Both the position numbers and the translations under genes were made by a program. Below, one piece after another: positions 24,390 through 36,395 of a stretch of DNA of 64,000 bases (its first letter is position 1; every line of letters begins with the position of its first letter). Under the pieces are notes generated by a model. That model was not told where the DNA came from. It did no database searches and was given only the letters and a program-made list of their open reading frames with translations. This DNA is from Hydrangea macrophylla. Lineage: Eukaryota > Streptophyta > Magnoliopsida > Cornales > Hydrangeaceae. The stretch is taken from NCBI GenBank assembly GCA_033977485.1, contig CM066998.1:54836274-54900273 (forward strand). The letters run 5' to 3'.

Positions 24390-24545
24390 GGCCGACTCAG
24401 ATACAGTAGATTAATTAAGAGGGTTGAGCCCAGGCCGATTCAGATACGGTAGGCTAATCTAATCGCGTCCAGGCCAATTCGGATACGGTAGACCGATCGT
24501 TGGATATTCCAGACTTAGTCCAGGCCAATACGGATACGGTAGACT
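24390..24545 (+). repeat. Tandem array in LTR family B
   Basis: Four units of about 40-50 bases with the core CCAGGCCGATTCGGATACGGTAG-type sequence, shown as CCAGGCCGA + TACGGTAG with varying middles, are separated by ATTAATC-like spacers. It sits in the position where family A carries its CCAGGGAGTGTCCA array. Confidence 0.8.
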
Positions 24546-25160
24546 AATAAGGGTGTTCATCAGGTTATTAACCTTGAATGTCTAGCTATGTCCAAGCCAC
24601 CTTAAATACGACAAACATATTGACAAACCTTCTAAATTAACAGCCTTGTGCCGGATGGTTCTAGGTGAACCAAATGAGTCTAGAGATTATGATCGAGATA
24701 AAAGAGTCAGTGAGATGTGATGGTTTCAATTTTTATGCACGGTCTTAATTATTCATTTATCAAACTGTTACTAATTGTTATTATGCGATGACTGGAATAA
24801 ATGATTAACTGTACTCTAAGGTACTGAACATTAATAATAACAAATATTAATGCACTTTTATACACATTACTTATGCCACACCCCAACCCGCCTCGGGCGG
24901 TCTAGGACACGTGTAACAAGCCCACAGACCAAATTATTCTCAAACTACTAAGAAAACCATGAATTAAACTTCATAAAATGAGTTTATAATGATAAAACAG
25001 CCCCAAGGATAAAATGGTCATTAATAAAGTATAGTAAATTTTATATCAAAAGATAGGTCTTTGAGTTCCAGTTCCAACGCAAAAAATGGCGCGCAAATTT
25101 GAATTTTCTAGAGAGAGTTATGCTTGTTTCTGTAAAAGCCGTCAGGTTGAAACCAGACCA

Positions 25161-25266
25161 GCGGATCGATCCGCCCCAAAACCGAATCGATTCGATTTTA
25201 GCATAATGTCATTTTCTACTTCCCTAGATGCCCTGGATCGATCTGCACATGACCCGGATCGATCCG
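25161..25266. repeat. GGATCGATCC-class palindrome array
   Basis: Perfect palindromes GCGGATCGATCCGC (25161-25174), CGAATCGATTCG (25183-25194) and CGGATCGATCCG (25255-25266), plus the near-copy TGGATCGATCTG (25234-25245), lie within 106 bases of an otherwise AT-rich LTR. Confidence 0.92.
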
Positions 25267-26802
25267 AATTCTACATATGGGTTTTTCCTACTGCTAAAAC
25301 TCTGTTTTAATTAGTTCAATACATTCCCAAGTTCTATAATTGGTTCCAATCATCATGGAAACTTTTGGAAACACCTCCCAAACACCCATAAACATGTCCA
25401 CACCACATTCAAATCTTCCCAAAACATTTAAAAACGTAATCCAAGTACATTCAAATTGAACTAGCTATAAAAACCGAATCTCACAAGCTAGCAAGGAAAT
25501 AGAAATGTTCTTGACAAAGTGAGCTCAAAACCTCAAGTAAATTCCATGGAACTTATGGAAATCATCTGTAACATGAAAACCAGGTTCTTCTAACATTCAA
25601 ATATGTACATGATCTCATTAAAAAAAAGTCATTATCCCTTCACTAGAACACCAATTTGCATCTCATTACTCCCAATACATACATGACCATTCAACATAAG
25701 GAAAATAAGATAAATTTTACAACCAAAGCTACTAGTTCCTTCCAAATTCACTTCCAACATACATAACTTGCAACTTGCAAGTACAACTCATGGTTTAGCG
25801 CATAAACAACCAACAATACCCAACTTAGCATATTACAAGTCTCCCAAAAACCCAAGGTACCTACATTGACAACAAAAGATACATTTTAAACATAAACTAA
25901 CTAGGCATATGAACATATTCACATGGACACAACTCCCACACCCAACCCGTCGTACGGATCATTTCCTCTCGTCCTCCCGTTCGGTACCTGCGATGGTTAT
26001 TCAATAACCATAACAGAAAATGTATTTTCGCTTAAGCTTTGTCTTAGTGAGAGAACTAATCACGCTATTGGAATGCTTAACATGTAAATGCAACAATCAT
26101 CATAAACAACAATATAATGATCTCCGAAAAGTTAAATAACTCCAGTCACCACCCTCGGGCCATTTTCACCCCGAATATTTCTCACTCTTTTGTCACATAT
26201 AGCGTATTACACACTCTTATGATCCCGAGGTGTCACCGTCTTTTCATTGTGGCCGTCACCATGTCCTACTCATTGAGGACTTCCTATCCCTTACATATGG
26301 GACCTATAAAATGGTGACCACTACTTGATTTCCCTTTGATCCACATAAACATATAAGCAATTTAGCATATAAGCATAGCAATTTTCACACCAGGGACATG
26401 CTTTTACTCAAATTCATCATAATCATAGCTACACAAACATGAATTAAGCATTCTAAGTTAACAATTATCACATGAACATACCTAAACACCCAATTTTGGG
26501 ATTAGAACACTCACCTCTTCGATTCTTAACCAATTAAGCTCCTAAATTCTCGATTTAAGCTAGAACCAAACCCAATTCTTGTTCTAGAGTAATCCTACAC
26601 AATTTTGGTAAAATAAAAATCGTCTATCAAGAACAATCATCGAAAAAACATCATCAGAAATGAAAATAAAAGACATACATGTGATCCTCTTACCTCCACA
26701 AGTCCAAATTCGGTCTCGGTTTGTGAATCTAACGTCGGATGACAAAGGAACGACAAGAAACGTCGTCGAGGAAAACCGTCGCCGACTTGAGAGCTCTCCA
26801 TT

Positions 26803-29671
26803 TGCAACAACCTGCATTTCTAATTAAAATATTTGTAATTGCATTTAAATTTAAATTGTATTGTTTTCTTTTAATTTAAATTATCATACATAAATCTTGT
26901 TATGGGTTTTATTTCATATTACAATCATTGTTGCGGTCAAACTGTGATTTTATAAAATTTAGCAATGGCTATGTTAGATTTCAAATCATTATTTCAATAC
27001 GGTGGAACTAGTTCTTTTAAACTCAAACTGTATTTTTATAAAGCCAGAAAACCATTTCTGACATTAAAATGAATTTTCAGTATTTTTGTGGGGATCACCG
27101 CGTCGCGAAAATACTAGTTTACTTTCAAAACTGTTTGCGCCGCATTTAACTTCCACAGATTTGGAAAGAGACATAAAGCAAGATTTGACATATGCTTTAC
27201 TTTCCATTTATGGCAAGTGATCATTGGCTTGTGTCTTGTTTGGATTTTTCTATCTTGTGTGTGTTATTGTTGTGTCCATAAGCCTATTTGCCAAACACCA
27301 CAAGTGATTCTTAGACAACTTGTTAGAGCCTTGTTTGGTTGTGCTTCTTTTGGTAAATTTGATTGTGCCCTTAAGATCCAATTCCCAAACACCACTTGAC
27401 CCCTACACAACTATATTGCCCCTTCAAAATCTGGAGAAGTTGATACGTATGTATTTTTGTATAGGCTATGTATTTCTTGGTTTTAATTATTGGTTAACTA
27501 AAATCAATTGTTGAGTATTGAAGAATGATCTTGGGCACCAAGTAATTCCTTTGAGTTTTCTATATCTACACCTCATACACTCCTATACAACTCACTTTCT
27601 GTCGAAGTTCAATTCAAAGAGAGAATTTGAGAGTTTGATTTCAGAAATTTTAGTGAAAGAAAGCTCTTCTTCACCATAGCTTGAAATTGGAAGCTTGGAG
27701 TTCTCTTGTTTAATCTTATCTTTCTCAACACCCACTTCATCTTCATCACATTGAGTATTTCAAACTCACTCTAAATGTAATTCATGTTCAATTACTATTT
27801 ATATGTATGTGTATGTTAATCTCCATTGATGACTTACGTTTGAAACTTGAAACTTGAAACTTGAAAAACAAGGATTTTCCAAACTTAACCAAAATTTGTT
27901 TTCTGAATGAAATATGAAAGATTATGGTATGTAGAGTATGCAGTTGTAATATTAGAGCTTAATTTGTTCGTATCGCGACGTATGATTAAAATGAAGTTTT
28001 CGTCAACTCTCGATTTTTTGTAAAATCCAAGAGCTATGGATCGATTCAAGTAAAATTGATCATAGATTCTTAATCCTTGCAAAAAATCGAAGAAAATCAA
28101 AAAATTACATGTCCTATTTACTTCCAAATTGCAAAATGGGTTAAAAGACCCCTTAATTTCTGAAACAGGGGAAAACCAGCGAAGAAGACAAAGCTTCTGC
28201 CTAAACTCGCGCGCGCGATCGCGCGAGCGAGGTGGGTGATTCTAGGCAGAAGGAAAAGTTTTATAAAAGAAAATTAGAAAAAGGGCAAATCGCACGAATG
28301 GCACGCGCGTGCGAGCTATGTATTTTCAGGTAGAAATAAAAGATTTTAAAAAGAAAATGAAAAATAGGCATATCGTGCGAGCGGCCCGCGCGCGCGACCT
28401 TGAACAATTTTTGGTTTTTGCTTGTTTTGTGTTAAGGAACTGTTTGGGTGATGTTTTATGGACTTTTAAAGCTCCGTTTGGTAAAATTTACTAAAACAGA
28501 AACCTATTTGGTTAAGTTTGGACGATTAAACCGATGTATTATGACTTAACAATCCCCGCACGTACGTTGTTCCTATAATTCAACATTTTACTTTTGTTTA
28601 AGGTTTCATGACATACATGTGGAGTCAGTTGTACATGCATGGTGTGTGGTTGTCAGTGTGGAAAATAGTGTGTGGTTGAGATTGTGTTATGGGTACTCCC
28701 TGGTAATTGTGTACCAAAGTGTGACGTGTTGAGATTGCGGTGAGAGTATCTTTATAATGCGATGGTGGCAAAACTGGACACTCCCTGACGCCCATGGAAG
28801 CGTTAAAGTGTGTGACGCAGAACTTGGACATTCCTTGTCACCCATGGTAGTGCTAAAGTATGGCCTACGGATACTCCTTGGTACCCGATTCTGGATACTG
28901 TGTGAGGTTACCTCTGGTATTTACGAGGCGGATTAGGTACTAAAGTGTGAGGCATTGGACACTCCCTGGTACCCCAGACCAAAGTGTGAGGCAAACTGGA
29001 CATTCCCTGGCACCCCTGTGCTAAAGTGTGGCTATCGGAGTATTACAAGGATACTGGTGTGAGATAGTGGGTTGTTGTGTTTGCCGAGAGAAAAGAGTCG
29101 GTAAGATGAGATGGTGCATTGTTTTTCATACACGGTCACATATATGTGAATTAAAGCTTTCAAATGATATTGTGGTTGTTTTCTAAAAATGAACTCCTTC
29201 CTTTAATGTAAACTTGTTGAATTAAATGGGAATTGAAAAATGGTAAATGAGTATGTGTTACATTCAAAGTTATGTTTTTAATACTCACCAGCTTCTTGAA
29301 GCTGACGACATTGATGCGTCCTAGACATTCGTGTCTATGCTTTTCAGGTTTTGAGCAAGTGAAACATTACGACTATGCAAACTGAGAACAACTGCTGGAA
29401 AGAGAATTTACTTTACATGTTGAACTATTTGGATAACTGTAATAGACGTTAAGTTATTATTTTGATTTAAGGCGGTTTGTGCCTTTAGAGACCCCGTGCT
29501 ATAATAACTATTAAGTTAGAAAAATGTTGTAAGCCTTGATTGCTCTGCTATGATTATTGTCTATTGCTGTTCGACGATTGGGACGGAATTGATCCTTCAA
29601 ACTGTCGTGACCTATGGGTCCATAAAGGAAATTAAACGCTTTCCTTATTTATGCTACGTCGGGGCGTGACA
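26803..29671 (+). mobile_element. Solo LTR, Tekay-like family A, copy 3
   Basis: TG...CA ends, an exact 5-bp repeat CCATT (26798-26802 and 29672-29676), 2.87 kb. It is inverted relative to copies 1 and 2: starts TGCAACAACCTGCATTTC and ends GCTACGTCGGGGCGTGACA. It carries the same ordered parts: an AAGCTTGGAGTTC-type leader region, the CGCG word array (28207-28400), the inverted TGGACACTCCCTGG array (28690-29040) and the AAGGCGGTTTGTGCC block. No gag or pol. Confidence 0.88.
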
Positions 29672-31327
29672 CCATTCTCTATATTTTCTGTAAATTTTGT
29701 CAACGAGACACATATGCTACATGGTGTTGTCATTAACTTTTCCTTTATTGCGTTTACACCCCCCTAATATTTCTTAAGCTTTATTATGAAACTCCAAGAT
29801 AATTACATTAACCACCCACCTTTTCTAAATGGATTTAATCGAAGTCCCACGTGGGTCCCAAATGTGGTCCCACATAATTTATGAGGTTGCTATTAAACCT
29901 ACCAATTATCAATTGTATTCAAATACGCCCTCACATGGGTACCCAAACTGGTCCCCTTACCTATCATAAGACATAATACTATCTTTAAACATTAAACCAA
30001 ATATGCATATCAACATATAATAACATCTACATGCAAATTATATTAATTAGACCCTCATTGGGCTCCACTTTTATACCAGTCGCACCCATTATAGGACTTT
30101 CATCTGTGTCCGCATTTGGACACCTTTTTACCCGTGGGTTCATAACCCTACCTTAAACCATTTTATGCATTAATTATCATTATTAATACATATTAATACT
30201 ACCTCAATCTTCTTTTTTGGGTACGGGTGTTACAGCTTGTGTGTTCGTTATAATCACTCGGCTTTCATGAGCTGATGACTTTATTTTGTCCTGGACATCC
30301 AAAATGTTCAGGAAATGTTTATGCAGGGCAATATGAATATGCCAGCTAGAGGAACCTGCAGCGTTACTTTTATAATTTAATAAAGTTGTAATAAGGATAT
30401 AGATAATGTTTTTAATTTGAATAAGGCGGTTGTGCCTTAAGGATATTTATTAGAGGACAATGTAATATTATTTGAAGTTGTAATAATGTTTAATATTTTC
30501 TTCCCTGTTGCTTTATATACTCTGTTTTCTAGTACATGTTAAGCTAAGTACAAGACAAGCGATCCATCACCTGTCATGACCTACGGGTCCAAAACGGAAA
30601 TGAAATTTTTTTCTAATTTTGCTACGCTGGGGCATGACAAGAAGTGGATAATAGTCTTGTATATGTTTCATTTCATTTTATTTCATTTCTAAACGTTGTA
30701 AGGAATTACTTTCGAGTAGCTAGAACTACGTTTTGTATTGACTTGGAAAACATGGAATGAGTTGGTTAAGTTATTATGAATCTGATCCTAGAGTTCGCGT
30801 CTTGAATGTTTTACTTATTGACTTAATGTTTTGGTTTTATGATTAAGGTAGTTAACGATCGCAAGGGTCGATTGACCTTAGGCAATATCCTAGTACAAAT
30901 GGAATGCTGTCTGGGGTCATTCGAACGGTCGAAGGGGAAAGCTCGACCGATCGAAGTGCCCTCTGCCACGAAGGATTATTGCTAAGTGGTCATTCGACCG
31001 GTCGAACGGGGCATCTCGACCGGTCAAAGTACCACCTACATATTTTTTTTCTACCACTTTCAAAAATTATTTAAATGTTTTGATTGGTTTTTAGCGCACC
31101 TTTGGGACCACTTCGAATATGAATTCATTTGTTTCAAAATATAATTACGTTTTCAAATTTATACAGATTTTTACATCTTTTGGTGTATTGTTTCAAAGGA
31201 GCGATTACTCATTGTTATCTTTAAAGTTCTTTTTCCACTGCTATAACTTTTAAATGAGTAAAAAGAGCCTCAGTGGCGTGCCACGTGACCTAGATTCATA
31301 TGCGTGGATTTGGGGCGTGACATTTAG

Positions 31328-31340
31328 TGTTATTAGAGCA
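31328..31340 (+). other. Degenerate primer binding site of the outer gypsy element
   Basis: GTGTTATTAGAGC lies a few bases after the 5' LTR end at 31322. It resembles the TTGGTATCAGAGC initiator tRNA-Met site but has several substitutions. Confidence 0.5.
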
Positions 31341-31559
31341 ATAAGTTTAGAACCTTGGGAACGATCGACGTTATATGTTTAGTGACGTCGAGTGAAGTGT
31401 GTGATTGTGATGATAAATTGTTATCATTTTAGAAATGTCGTATATGTTTGCATTTGTTGATTGTGATGATGATCTGTGCGTATATATATATATATATATT
31501 ATGGCATGTCATGCTAGTCTTTATGCATTGTACTCATCAGGATGAATACATGACACATC

Positions 31560-32620
31560 ATAACTAAGCCGATAAAAGAGTTGTCACCGCATTCGCGTAT
31601 GAATCAGATAGTAAATATGGTTGGGAGTTTTGTTCAAATCGTAAGTGAACGAGACTAGATGAACATTTAGGCTTCACCAGTTGAGGTTTGATATATTAAT
31701 GCATCACCAGTACCACGAGCTCAACACACAATCATAGAATAGTTCCATAAAAGAAGGCCGACTTTGTATCATGGACAAACTAACATAGACTTAGCCGATC
31801 ATTGAATGATGGATATGGAGAGATATTTTTGTATAGTAGTATACACTGATGAGGAAAAAATTCTTTGCACATCCGATACATTGATGGGAGAAGCTTTAGA
31901 TTGGTGGAACAATGTGCTCGAACAAGGGAAACCAACTACATGGGAGGAAATTAAAGAGGAATTCAATAAGTGTTTCTTTCCATAATCGACTCAAGCTTAG
32001 AAGCGTCAAGAGTTTGAGAATTTAGTTCAGGGAAATATGACCGTGGGTGAGTATGTCTCTCGTTATAATGCTTTGCTACGCTTTACAAAATCTATAGTTC
32101 TGACTGATGAAAATAAGGCTTGTAAATTTGAGGAAGGGCTTGGGAAGAATATCCAAAGCTGTGTTGACACTTTGCAACACCCGAATGTCTGTCTAGTTGA
32201 GGAAGCCACCCGCATTGTAGAGAAAAGTGTCGAACGAAATCATCAAGGGAAACAAGGGAAGAGAACGAACGACAATAGGAGCAAAGGGCAAGGGAATTTT
32301 AAGAAGTCATTCACGCAAAGTTTGGAATCATATGTGGGTAGCCAATGAGGGATGCATTCATCAGAGACTCGAGACCATTATGCCCAACATGGAATACGCG
32401 ACACAAAGGGACTTACCATTTTTTAAATACATGTTACCTTTGCAAGCAACTAGGATACATATCCCGGAATTGTCCTCAGAATTTGAATATGACTACACCG
32501 AACACAACCTCAAATACAAAGAGCTATAACCTGAATATGAGAGGGAAATGTTTTGAGTGTGGCCAACCGTAGCTTATAGCGAAGAACTGTCTGAGTAAGA
32601 GACAACTGGGAATGAGTACC
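31560..32620 (+). pseudogene. gag of the outer gypsy element (heavily decayed)
   Basis: The readable core is the retrotransposon-gag stretch with the tryptophan pair (LDWWNNVLEQGKPTTWEE, about 31905-31960), then NMTVGEYVSRYNALLRF to about 32250. Two CCHC-like knuckles follow: CYLCKQLGYISRNCP (about 32430-32475) and CFECGQP...NCLSKRQ (about 32550-32600), the second split by a TAG. Stops and frame changes occur throughout. Confidence 0.75.
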
Positions 32621-32725
32621 GGGGCATCGAGTATGCCAAGCGGGTTAAAGGCAGGACCACGAGTGGACAAAAGAAAGGGAGTCGAGCAACAGCAAGGACA
32701 ATATTTCTAGCTTAGGCCGAAGAAT

Positions 32726-33022
32726 ATGGATGATACGGTCGTATCAGGCATTCTTTCCATTTGTTCATATCATGCACGTATACTCATGAATTTTGGTTCA
32801 ACGCATTTATTTGTGTCACGTGATTTTATTAGATATCTAGCTGTTAAGTCCGAATCGCTAGGATATTACTTGTGTGTATCATTACCCACTAGTGAACCTC
32901 TAGTAACTTCTTCGGTATTCAAGTCATGTGAGATCAAGATAGGTGATAAGGTCTTGAGCGTCGATTTGATTTCGTTGACAGTAAATTACTTCGACATTAT
33001 CTTGGTTATGGATTGGTTTTAG
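32726..33022 (+). pseudogene. Aspartic protease of the outer gypsy element, active site lost
   Basis: Aligns with the protease of the second element, beginning at TVVSG. The catalytic DSG triad region reads NFGSTHLFVS, so the catalytic Asp is replaced by Asn. The second motif is IILVMDWF, then TAG. It is inactive even where the frame is open. Confidence 0.8.
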
Positions 33023-33167
33023 TGCAATCAAGTTAAAATTAATTATGAGTAGAAATGGTTAGTTTTTATCCGTCAGGTCGAGAAGAGTTTACTTTTCAGT
33101 GTAAGGGTATGACTGTACCACCATACTTGATATCGACAATTCAAGCCATTAAGATGTTGAAGAAAGG

Positions 33168-33950
33168 TTGTTCAGGTTCTTATGTTCAATTAGTGATACT
33201 CGTGTTCTTGGACCACTAGTAGAAGACATTCTAGTAGTTCAAGAATTTCTAGACTTTTTTCCCAATGAGTTACCTAACATATTAATTGAAAGAGAGCTTG
33301 AGTTTATGATAGAAGTAGTACCAGGGTCACGACCGGTATCCAAAGCACCGTATTGAATGGCACCGGTAGAATTGAAAGAATTGAAGGTTCAATTATAGGA
33401 GCTGCTTGAGAAGGCTTTTATCTGACCTAGCATTTTGCCTTAGGGAGCTCCAATTATGTTTGTAAAGAAGAAGGATGGGATAGTGCGTATGTGCATCGAC
33501 TATTGAGAGTTGAATAACTTGATTGACAAGAACAAATATCCATTGTCGCGAATAGATGACTTGTTTGATCAGTTGCAAGGGCTAAGATATTTTTGAAGAT
33601 TGACTTGAGATCCGGTTATCACTAGTTGAAGGTTAAGGAAGAAGATATTGAAAAGACAGCTTTCAGGACTCGATATGGTCACTTTGAATTTTTGGTTATG
33701 CCGTTCGGAGTAACTAACGTGCCAGCAGCTTTCATGGACTTGATGAATCGTGTTTTCAAGAACTATTTAGATGAGTTTGTTATTGTGTTCATATATGATA
33801 TCCTAATTTATTCCAAGAGTGTTGAAGATCACGAACATCATCTGGGATTAGTCTTACACCGATTACGCGAAAAGAGTTTGTTTGAAAAATTAAAGAAGTG
33901 TGAGTTTTGGTTAACGGAGATTGCTTTCCTTAGACATACAGTGTCAGCAA
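33168..33950 (+). pseudogene. Reverse transcriptase, N-terminal part, outer gypsy element
   Basis: Matches RT from the [21 protein letters not shown] segment through [18 protein letters not shown] to [14 protein letters not shown]. Several TAG/TGA stops lie between 33350 and 33620. The catalytic box reads FIYDIL where an Asp-Asp pair is expected, so a catalytic residue is lost. The reading is cut at 33950 by the CACTA-like insertion and resumes at about 35626. Confidence 0.82.
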
Positions 33951-35625
33951 CACTACAACAAAAATGACCTACAGAGACATTTATTTTGAGACAAAAAATA
34001 AAAGTGTCTTTAGAAGTTACTTGTAACGACACATAATTTTCCGTCTCTACAAAAGAAAATAATTGTCTTTAAAAGTTACTTGTAATGACACATAATTTTT
34101 TGTCTCTACAAAAGAAAATAATTGTCTTAATTTAGAAGCTACTTATAAGGACATATGATTTTTTGTCTTTAAAAAGAAAATAAGTGTCTTTAGAAGTTAT
34201 TTGTAAGGACACATAATTGTCTGTCTCTAAAAAAAAAAAAAAAAAACATGGCTTTAGAAGTTACTTGAAAAACACATAATCTTCTATCTCTACAAAAGAA
34301 CATAAGTGTATTCAAAAGTACAAAATAACGACACTTGTTAGTTTTTTTTCCTTAATAAAGAGAGAATTGTCTCAAAAAATAAATAATAATTTAACATAAC
34401 AAGAAAAATGGCATGTTCCAGCGTTTAAAAATACACCTTTAATTATTAACATTTAAAAAAAAAACAAGTGTTGTTAATTACCAAGATTTTAAAGAGCGCT
34501 TGCAAATACCAACACTTGGTAGCTAAATGCCAATACTTAACATCGTTTTCATACAAAATGCTGATAATTAACGGCATTTGTAAACCAATGCCACTAATTA
34601 ACGGCATTTGAAATTTAAACGTTTGCCCTCAGTCCTACTTTAATAAAATGACGTCGGTAATTCTATCTAATTTTTGTAATCTTTAATGTTATTTAAGCAT
34701 GAAGAAAACACAAGGGAAAATATACAGTCCAATTTAGGGTGGTTTTTGCTTTGCTATAGCGATAGCTTTGAAATTACTTTTGTCAGAATAGATTATCATA
34801 GTCGTGATATTTGGGTAATGTATTGTAAAAGCGGCTATGGTGGAAGAAAATATTATGTAGATATTTGGTGACATAAATATAAGGTGATTTTAAATGTTCA
34901 AAAAATAATTATGCCCCTGGACTGTATTGATATTCTATTTGTATTGGATACATAGTTATTTTGTTTGTGCTCCATATTATTAAATTTAATAAAAATCAAT
35001 TACTTAAATAATAAATTAAATAAATGTATTCAATAATAATAACTATAGTAATATATAATATAAAAGTAAGTAAAGATATATTAGTAATATAAAATATATT
35101 ACTAATGGTGTTTAATATATACTTTAAACATATGTTAATAGTACATGATTTCATTTATATACAAATAAATAATTTCCGTACTTATAGTTGAAAGTTAGAT
35201 ATTTGGTCAAGTGGAATCAAGACTGTTACACATTTAATGAGGTCTTAAGTTCAAAACTTGGTAGACTGTTAGGAAAAAAAATTAGTGCAATTTCTAGTGA
35301 TACTCATAGCGACACAAATATATGTGTTAGTAAAGGTAGCTTCTAGTGACAATTCTAATGACACTTTCATTTTGTCATTACTCACAAATATATGTCACTT
35401 CAAAAGTAATATTTAGTGACATTTTTAATGACACTTTTTCTTTGTCGTTATAAAGTAAACTTTACTGACAGTTTTACCAACACTTGGGTAAGTGTCTCAA
35501 CAAGGCTTAGCGACAACACCTATTATGACACTTAGGTAAGTGTTGGTATAACAACTAGTGACATATTTTGTGACCTATTGTAACATTTTTGTCTGTCTTT
35601 AAAAGCATATTTTGTTTTCTGTAGA
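33951..35625. mobile_element. CACTA-like non-autonomous element inside RT
   Basis: The left end starts CACTACAACAAAAATG, a CACTA (En/Spm) type terminus. The right end, TTTTGTTTTCTGTAG, is a degraded complement. The left subterminal region (33970-34330) repeats a 60-65 base unit around AGTTACTTGTAATGACACATAATTTTTTGTCTCTACAAAAG-like text (shown here only as its core GACACATAATTTT). The right side has TGACA/TGTCA-rich repeats (35295-35600). No transposase is visible. The RT frame flanks it on both sides. The 3-bp TSD cannot be resolved. Confidence 0.65.
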
Positions 35626-36240
35626 TTCTAAGAAGATAGAAGTCATTACCAATTGGTTAAGACCGACGAATGTGATAGAAATTTGAAGTTTTCTAGGATT
35701 ATATGGTTATTATCGAAGGTTTGTAAAGGATTTTTCACGTATTACAAGGCCGATGACACAGTTGATGAGGAAAGATGTTGCTTTTGTATGGAGTCCGGAA
35801 TGTGAATAAAGTTTTCAAGAATTGAAGAGTCGACTAGTGAAGGCATCGATCTTAGATATTCCGACGGGGATTGAAGGTTTTATTATTTATAGTGATGCAT
35901 CATATAGAAGTTTAGGTTGTGTTATGATGCAACATGACAAGGGCATTGCATATACGTCGTGACATCTTAGACCGCACGAGAAGAACCATCCGACACATGA
36001 CTTAGAATTGGCCATCGGGATTTTTGCATTGAAGATTTGACATCATTACCTGCACTAGAAGAAATGTGAGATGTATACGGATCATAAGAGGTTAAAGTAC
36101 TTGTTCACGCAATGAGATTTGAACATGAGACAAAGGAGATGGTTAGAGTTGGTGAAAGGCTATGATTTGTCAATTCACTATTATCCGGGCAAGGCGAAGG
36201 TAGTCGCCGATGCTCTCAGTCATAAAGTACCAACCAATAT
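35626..36240 (+). pseudogene. RT C-terminus and RNase H of the outer gypsy element
   Basis: Resumes with SKKIEVITNWLRPT and the GYYRRF-type motif, then the RNase H motif YSDASYRSLGCVMMQ and HPTHDLELA. NMRQRRWLELVKGYDLSIHYYPGKAKVVADAL ends near 36230. It is interrupted by at least six stop codons. Confidence 0.8.
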
Positions 36241-36395
36241 GGCATTAGATTTGAATTCTCAGAGAGAATTGATTCATAATATGGAGAATATGGAACTCGA
36301 AGTAATTCCGAGAACCGAAGATGGCTTCATGTCGACGATCGTGGCACAATCACTCTTGATTCACGAGATTACGAAGAAAAAAAAAACTTCAATAC

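Larger units (their letters stand above)
24874..30234 (-). mobile_element. Solo LTR (Tekay-like family C) with a nested solo LTR
   Basis: On the minus strand it starts TGTAACACCCGTACCC and ends GGTTGGGGTGTGGCA, typical of TGTAACACCC-class Tekay LTRs. Without the insert at 26803-29671 it is about 2.5 kb. The flanks are ACTTA (24869-24873) and GCTTG (30235-30239), two mismatches, so the target duplication is imperfect and the boundaries are slightly less certain. It contains GGATCGATCC palindromes at 25161-25266. No coding region. Confidence 0.7.
19317..30639 (+). mobile_element. Solo LTR (Tekay-like family B) carrying two further nested insertions
   Basis: Begins TGTAGCAACC and ends GGGGCATGACA. 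The flanking 5-mers are CGAAG (19312-19316) and AGAAG (30640-30644), one mismatch, and the outer 3' LTR shows the empty site AATAGAAGTGG. Without the inserts at 20428-23284 and 24874-30234 it is about 3.1 kb (19317-20427, 23290-24873, 30240-30639). It has no gag or pol. Its 3' part parallels family A (AAGGCGGTTGTGCCTTAAGG, then CTGTCATGACCTACGGGTCC), so it is a diverged relative. It holds a GACCGGTC word array and a CCAGGCCGATTCGGATACGGTAG tandem array. Confidence 0.8.
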
